The notes beneath the pieces were generated by a model, which saw only the letters and a program-made list of their open reading frames with translations, was not told where the DNA came from and did no database searches. Positions 58,464 through 64,000 of a stretch of DNA of 64,000 nucleotides are shown here, piece by piece. The DNA lies in NCBI GenBank assembly GCA_958299035.1, contig CATQJL010000316.1:32987441-33051440 (forward strand), read 5' to 3'. The DNA is from Cylicocyclus nassatus. Its lineage: Eukaryota; Nematoda; Chromadorea; Rhabditida; Strongylidae. Both the position numbers and the translations under genes were made by a program. How positions within the stretch are numbered: position 1 is the stretch's first letter; every line of letters begins with the position of its first letter.

Positions 58464-59794
58464 ATGGCACATTTGCTAATTAGCACTTACACCGGAGCAA
58501 GAGCTCCTTCAGGGAGTAATATCAGCAAACTTTCTTACCAACATGAAAGAGAAAAATTTCTCCAAGTTACTCTGTGCCAGCAGAGGTTTGGTAAGTAATC
58601 TTCAATAATCACATTCCAATCTCACGGCTCATAATTTCCTCCTCAGAGACCTGAAACTGATTAAGGGCGTTCCCCTGTGATTTCACCCCATCAGCCTCGT
58701 TTATGAGCTAGTTCTTTAGCCTTTCCTCAGATTTTTTAGCATAGAAATTGTGCAGAGCAAGGTTGGTGTACCAGTTACACCTAGCGATGTTTGCACTGTA
58801 AGTACGTGGTTGCGGGGAACGGTGATCATATTGATGCATATACATCGGACTTGATCGCTGCATAGCGGCGTGAAGAAGGATTTCAGTTAACAGACGCCGT
58901 GTATTGACAGACGCTCGTTGTTGTTTTCGTTTCTAGATTTTTTGCAGATCTGCAAAACTCTTGTCGTCAATCGTCTCCTTCATGCTGTTTTGCTAGCGGT
59001 GAAACATAGCTTTGACGCCCCATTTTACTTGCCATGCATCTCTTTTTGTGATGTTGGAATGATCCTCCGATTTCTTGATGCTCGGCGGCTAAGACACTCA
59101 AGTTGGTACATCACTACCACAGCCCTAATCTTCTTAGTCTATGAACCTGAAGCTCATTTGCGAAAGTGTTCTCCAAAAAGATTGCAAGTTTTATTTGAGA
59201 CCGCAAGGGAAACTCTACAAACATTCTTATCAACATGAAACATCGGTTTCTATGGTAAGAGCTCGTTTTGAAAATATGTTTGAAACAGTGCTAAATATTT
59301 TCCGAAACATGAAAACCGCAGAACGCAAAAGTCCTTTTCTGCTTGCGGTCAGCTCCTTGCCACGCATTAGACGTTCTGGAAATGACATCAGCCTTCCAAA
59401 CAGGTTGAGCGCCCACTTCGTTTTCGATCCATTTCTTAAAGTACTGTCGCGAAAATCCAAAAACACATTTAACGCGCTCAACTGCAAGGTAATAGTTTTT
59501 TTAAAATTCCTGATAACCCCAGAGTGCGTTTAGTTCCTGATAGGCTTCACGAACAACACTTTACATGAACGAAATACATAGCATGTTTGCTGTTTGCGGC
59601 ATAACTCTCATCCTAAAACTTAATAGATGCCTAATGTGAGTTTTTAGTGGCAGTACAATTTATCGATAGGTTGAAATAGTACCATTTTTTTGTCTGCCCA
59701 ATATTAGGCCTTCGAAAGCGGAAATCTTCAACAGCGGTTTTCATCGATTAGTTATTCGATAGTGGCCTCTACCACAAACCGGCCGCCGATCTAG
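58464..59794 (+). CDS. Multi-exon gene of unknown family
   Basis: Exon 58464-58585 starts MAHLLISTYTGARAPSGSNI and exits through AG|GTTTGG at phase 2. Exon 58731-58797 (after CCTTTCCTCAG) joins in phase and ends VTPSDVCT at GTAAGTAC. Exon 58948-59187 (after TTTTTTGCAG) joins in phase: ICKTLVVNRLLHAVLLAVKH..., with aromatic and hydrophobic stretches. Exon 59289-59488 (after TTTGAAACAG) encodes LNIFRNMKTAERKSPFLLAV...NALNCK and leaves at GTAATAG; exon 59708-59794 joins in phase and ends STTNRPPI with a stop. The third and fourth exons do not share a phase with the donor chosen, so an alternative donor or a missed exon lies between 59100 and 59288. No family recognised. Composition and splice sites support a real gene. 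Confidence 0.45.
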
Positions 59795-59910
59795 CAGAAA
59801 AAAGTGTCCCATGCCCGCTTCGAATCGTGGCATTTAGCTTGGAGTGTGTTGATTTACCCATATAATCAAACCCCCACTTTTTTCTGAGGCGCACATGTTT
59901 CTCGTATTTT

Positions 59911-60334
59911 ACAAAGCAAGGGTACTTGGTGAAGGCATTTCCACATGAAATTATACTGTCTTACAGAGCATGTAACGCTGATTCTTCTGGAAGGGGAGTC
60001 ATGGGAATTTTCTGAAGTAAATTTCAATGCGCAGCTACAATAAAATCATTCAAAACGGTAATCTGTAAGCTCAAGTGAGGCCATGATTACTGCCACGACG
60101 CTTCATGCAGTTAATATCTTCAATCTAACAAACATACGCTAGTCATTACTACTTTCAAGGATCTTAACATTTGTTTTACCCTAGACAAGTCCTACAATTC
60201 TTGCCTCGGAATTCCCGTAACTCCCTCAGAAGCGCTTTGGAATAGGGAAAGCAGATCTGGTATTAGCGTTCCATGCTCTATATGATAGTACACATTCCAT
60301 CTGGAAATTCCATTTCGACTAAGTATCCTTCCCT
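59911..60334. mobile_element. MITE of the ACAAGGGAAGG family, right end hit by another MITE
   Basis: Left arm with 'gcaagggtacttggtgaagg' and 'catgtaacgctgattc'; right arm inverse, ending AAGTATCCTTCCCTT. The next MITE (60338-60679) begins at the TTAA formed by this end, so the last bases are displaced. Confidence 0.7.
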
Positions 60335-60337
60335 TAA

Positions 60338-60679
60338 AGGCAGCATCCGGGCAGATACGAAAATGTAGAGTACAGGGCTCCGTCCTGGTAAGGCTCTTTC
60401 CCAACTGGCAATGCACCAATTTGCTTCTGAAGCGAGAAATCCGGGACGAGTTAGTTCGATAAGCCAGAGTGCGCATACCGCACACAGTCAAGACGTAGGG
60501 ACTCACAAACACTCTGCGTCTTAACCTTGGCGGCAGGCGACAAAATCCAAATCAAGACCTTCTGGAAAAGCTCGTTTGCGGCGTTTTCGTGTCCTCCAAG
60601 CTTAATTACGAATCTGCGGGAGAAATAAGCCCAGGTAAGCGAAAAAAATCCCTTTCGAGATTTCGCCCGGACGCTACCT
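60338..60679. mobile_element. TTAA MITE (AGGCAGCATCCGGGC ends)
   Basis: Left flank TTAA, right flank TCAA. Ends AGGCAGCATCCGGGC and, in reverse, AGGTAGCGTCCGGGC. 342 bases; related to 21828-22075. It inserted at the very end of the neighbouring MITE. Confidence 0.7.
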
Positions 60680-60936
60680 TCAAAAGAAACCGTTAGTATA
60701 GAGATCAAAGGCATGGTTGATACCGCGCTTAGGGGCCTTATGTTTGAATTAGCCTCGCTGCAGCTGTGTTGCAATGACGGAGGGTTACTACCCTCTGTCT
60801 TGCCAATGAAGATCTTAGCTAGGAGGCAGTAAAATCTCTTTGATATCTATGAAAAATGCAGAAATTATCTATTGATACAGCCAACTTCTTTTTTATGTCG
60901 CTATGCCAAATATAGATCAATTTTGATATGTATATA

Positions 60937-61629
60937 CCAGTGCGCCACCTCTGCTTCGCAGAGGCTCGCACTGGTCTCACTATCTGTATGCCTTACTCAT
61001 TCCCACATTCCCACAATAATAACATTGAAACTCACCGCGCTATGCAGACTATCATGAATGATTCGTAAACAACTACTCATTTCTAAGACTTTTTCATGTG
61101 AGATCGGTAATTTCCCGTAAATGAAACTTTTCCCAGAAGAACAAGTGCAAACTTAAAATGGTTTTTGGACTTTGGTAGTTGCCTTGAGGACAGTGATCAC
61201 CGTGGGCCACATCAATTTTCACAAATGATCAGGTAAACTCTTGGCAAATTAAAGTTTACATCAATTCTTTTTGGCGCCACCTTCGTAAAGTAATAAACTT
61301 TTATTCACTTTTCTGTGCTAAAGTCCATGGTTTGCACATTAGCTTATTAAGCGTACTCATGATTTTGCAAAAAGTGCTGCTACAGCATAGTTTTGCTGGC
61401 CAGAAGTTAAGTGGATCCGTCTGACACGCAATTTTTGAAGGATCCATTCAATGGATCCGCTCGTGCTTCTGCATAGTGGGCTTTGATGCTGGTAGCATAC
61501 GCCGTGCAAAATTTGGGCTCGGGACATTGGCTGGAACACGCTCTACGAATTTCGTAACGGACAGACACACACACATACACACAGACAAAAAGACGTAAAC
61601 AACCCTTAGCCCGTTATTATAAGTCATGA
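60937..61629 (-). mobile_element. Helitron-like element with CTGG 3' end
   Basis: Minus strand: after an A it starts TCATGACTTATAATAACGGG, continues into GT/CTGT-rich sequence (61556-61590), and ends with a hairpin CCTCTGCGAAGCAGAGG followed by TGGCGCACTGG before a T. Terminal CTRR with a hairpin about 10 bases upstream is the Helitron 3' signature. The general plan (short AT-rich start then a GT/GA microsatellite) parallels the other Helitron family here but the sequence is different. No Rep/helicase. Confidence 0.6.
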
Positions 61630-61916
61630 TAATCATCATTCGCGCGCTGCGACCACTTCACTTCCCATACGGATTTCTTGCATGTAGGTGGTCTCCTGGT
61701 ACGTCATTCTTGCTTTGCAGAATTTTTATGTTGAAACTGTGAAAAGGCTGGAATAATCGGCTGTTTGAAGATGACATTTGTTGGTGTGGATTGGAATGAC
61801 GCTTTGAACATTACCATTCCTTTGAGGAAGATGAAGGCTTGGAAACGTGGTGCCGTGAGATTGTAGCATTGAGGTCACTCACCCAACGGGCACACAATTT
61901 GAAAATAAAATATGTT

Positions 61917-62171
61917 CTAGGTTTTAAAGAGACAAAGAGACAGAACCTGAAAGTGAGTAGGTTTTTTCTGAGTGGATATGGTCAAAAATCTTGAACTCTC
62001 AGCGAAAAGGAGGATGACGACGTTTAAAAACACGAGTGTTACTATCAAGACTGATTCTTCCTGAGGTCGGATGCAAAGGGTAAGCGTGCTATAAAAAGCG
62101 CTTGTATTGCAAGAGATCACTGCTGTGGCGAGGATAATACAACAAGCACACGTCATACTTATCTGCTGCAT
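61917..62171 (-). CDS. Hydrophobic open frame, candidate exon
   Basis: Begins MQQISMTCACCIILATAVIS and has a second hydrophobic segment (SVLIVTLVFLNVVILLFAES). A possible donor CAG|GTTCTGTC follows KPTHFQ, after which the frame runs on to a stop. Could be a small membrane protein or first exon. No homology recognised and no upstream acceptor defined. Confidence 0.25.
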   Translation of the reverse strand: MQQISMTCACCIILATAVISCNTSAFYSTLTLCIRPQEESVLIVTLVFLNVVILLFAESSRFLTISTQKKPTHFQVLSLCLFKT

Positions 62172-62254
62172 ACTCTAGTCATTTCATTCGCCTCGATTAT
62201 GACACAATTAGTGATGCCGTTTTTTGTTTCGAAGTTGATGGACTTGATGAGATA

Positions 62255-62904
62255 GAAAAGTAGAGAATTGTGGCGTTTGCTACACATGATAGAATGAGCG
62301 AACAAATGTAGCGCATTGACACAAAACTTGACAAAATGCAGAGATCGTGCTGGAGCGCTTCATTAATTTAAAAGAAAGCCTTGACACTCAGTGTGAAGCT
62401 GTATATATGGTGCAGGTGCTCGAGGTCATGTAACGTTCATATTGGAATGACAACTCCAATTTATGCCAAGTAAACGGAAACTATGCCGCCGCAGTCTGGT
62501 CTAATTAATACGAAAGGTGTTTTAGTTTATCTATGTTGAGCTCTATGCCTTTATGCGTTGGTGATTGTGGAATTGACTCCTGGTCAAAGTGACGTAGAGG
62601 TCAGATGAGCATAGAGTATTCAACATGATAAACTAAAACACCTTTCGTATTAATTAGACCAGACTGCGGCGGCATAGTTTCCGTTTACTTGGCATAAATT
62701 GGAGTTGTCATTCCAATATGAACGTTACATGACCTCGAGCACCTGCACCATATATACAGCTTCACACTGAGTGTCAAGGCTTTCTTTCAAATTAATGAAG
62801 CGCTCCAGCACGATCTCTGCATTTTGTCAAGTTTTGTGTCAATGCGCTACATTTGTTCGCTCATTCTATCATGTGTAGCAAACGCCACAATTCTCTACTT
62901 TTCT
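62255..62904. repeat. Near-perfect inverted repeat with ~295-base arms
   Basis: Left arm 62255-62548 and right arm 62607-62904 are inverted copies differing at only a few positions near the centre and ends; the spacer is about 58 bases. The outer ends read AGAAAAGTAGAGAATTGTGG. No known MITE end or target duplication is visible, so it may be a recent inverted duplication rather than a transposon. Confidence 0.8.
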
Positions 62905-64000
62905 GTTACATTCCACTTTTTGCTTTTTGTACTTTTCATTAACTAAATAGAGTGATGAGGAAATTGTTATGTGACGAACCCTTAAGTATATTGTCTATAG
63001 CTTATGCGCGCTGGAACATGGAGGCATCTTAATTCTAAAAAATTGTGCAAATGGAAAGCTATTACAAAGCTTTCTAAAATGAGTAATTTCTGAGGTGTGA
63101 CTAAAAGAACAGGAATTTAACTAAGAAAACTGGAGCTAAGAATTGTTTGCAAGGCATAGTTGCTTACGCTAAAGAGCAACTCAGCGGAGTTAACACAGGA
63201 ATGTGTAGGAAGAAGAAGGGATGGTGCTGTTGGCTGAAGATCTCGTAGAAGACCGAAGGCTCGGGAGAAGTAAACAAGACATTTTCTTTTGAGAAACCTC
63301 AAGTATTAAAGAGAAAACAATGTTTTTGTGTGTTTTGAAAAATTTGAGAAAAGTTTGTTTGGAAATTCAAACCTTCTCAAAGTTTTTCTTATTTGTCCAA
63401 AAGTTTTCAATTTTTGTGCATTATTGTTCATTTAGCAACGTCGAAATCATCAAACAAATTTTCGTCCTCCTTCGTGATTTCACACAGGTTATTAGCGGTA
63501 CATCGCGTCAACTCATGAGTAGCCATCACTTTTTAGGCATTATCATTCAATGCTAGTTCACGCAAAGCTTTTACTTTATCTTCTGAAATGCAGCAGATAC
63601 TTACTGAAATTTCAATTTATTGTCCTTGTCAATGCGATTAGGATTTTTTGATTCTGTAGAACAAAACATAGAAAATTCATTAAAAGAGAAATTATGAAGC
63701 TTGAGAAACACATTGTTGAGGATTGCCAAAACTGACATCTTGAGCATCAGTATAACTCAATTAATAATTACAAGAAATTCGTAACATCAAGGACAGCTCG
63801 GGTGAAGTTATAGCTTATTTTTTGTCCTTTCTAATGTATGCCCAACTTTTAGTCTCATCTTTATTTGTAGACCTCCCTTCCAAATAAAGGTCTAATGCTT
63901 GAATTTATTTCATAATGTATCTTTGGAACAACTTTTTAGTAAAAAGATTTAAACTCTGTTGGGAAAGCAAGCAAAGATAAAATAGAGGTTAATCGAACGT
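62905..64000. other. Gene-free end of window
   Basis: AT-rich. Open segments at 63117-63302 (minus) and 63320-63556 (plus) are low-complexity Phe/Leu/Lys-rich and lack splice sites. No repeats or RNA genes seen. Confidence 0.3.

Overview
The window reads as nuclear DNA of a nematode, most likely a strongylid-type (clade V) worm with a repeat-rich genome. The evidence is short introns of about 44-60 bases ending in TTTTCAG/TTTCCAG-type acceptors, acceptors placed about 10 bases before start codons (expected for spliced-leader trans-splicing), a methyltransferase-like family that is expanded in nematodes, a Tc5-like transposase relic and many mariner-type MITEs. Species was not determined. There is no sign of bacterial organisation, operons, CRISPR or rRNA.

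Genes are sparse. The one gene I could assemble end to end is on the minus strand, 16400-22712: eight coding exons giving a 319-residue type II membrane protein of the nematode METTL24/Methyltransf_22-like family. A tandem paralogue starts at 1039 on the same strand. Its exons 1-3 have exactly the same lengths (100, 125 and 87 bases) and intron phases, but its third splice donor reads AT instead of GT, and the rest lies outside the window. Other coding evidence is weaker: a multi-pass membrane protein (13513-14135, plus), a terminal exon inside intron 7 of the methyltransferase gene (17544-17674, plus), a two-exon small gene (24573-24895), a membrane protein next to a giant foldback (26248-26689, minus), a secreted cysteine-containing protein (52987-53332), a four- or five-exon gene (58464-59794), and single orphan exons at 1674, 32472, 34904 and 48296.

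Most of the rest is mobile DNA. Families seen: (1) short Helitrons with 5' TC, 3' CTAG and insertion between A and T; (2) TTAA-flanked MITEs with AGGCAGTG ends; (3) mariner-type elements with TTAGGTTG ends and TA duplications, several of them near-complete palindromes; (4) a MITE family with ACAAGGGAAGGATAC ends, one copy enclosing a tRNA-like pol III cassette; (5) a MULE-like foldback with a 10-base duplication; (6) hAT-like GC-rich elements; (7) a PIF/Harbinger-like MITE flanked by TAA. Layout: 0-12 kb paralogue plus a dense TE cluster; 13-23 kb genes; 24-36 kb foldbacks and small exons; 37-39.2 kb a four-level nest of transposons; 41-44 kb tRNA-like element, TTAA MITEs and Tc5 relic; 44.5-46.7 kb degenerate minisatellite; 48.7-50.4 kb nested mariner foldbacks; 51-64 kb genes, MITEs, a Helitron with a CTGG end and a near-perfect inverted repeat with arms of about 295 bases.

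The genes show no common pathway. The connection that is visible is structural: transposons have filled the introns of the methyltransferase gene and separate its paralogues. No wholly new biological system is evident; the best leads are the tRNA-carrying MITE, a sequence module shared by unrelated transposon families, the nested insertions and the young inverted repeat.
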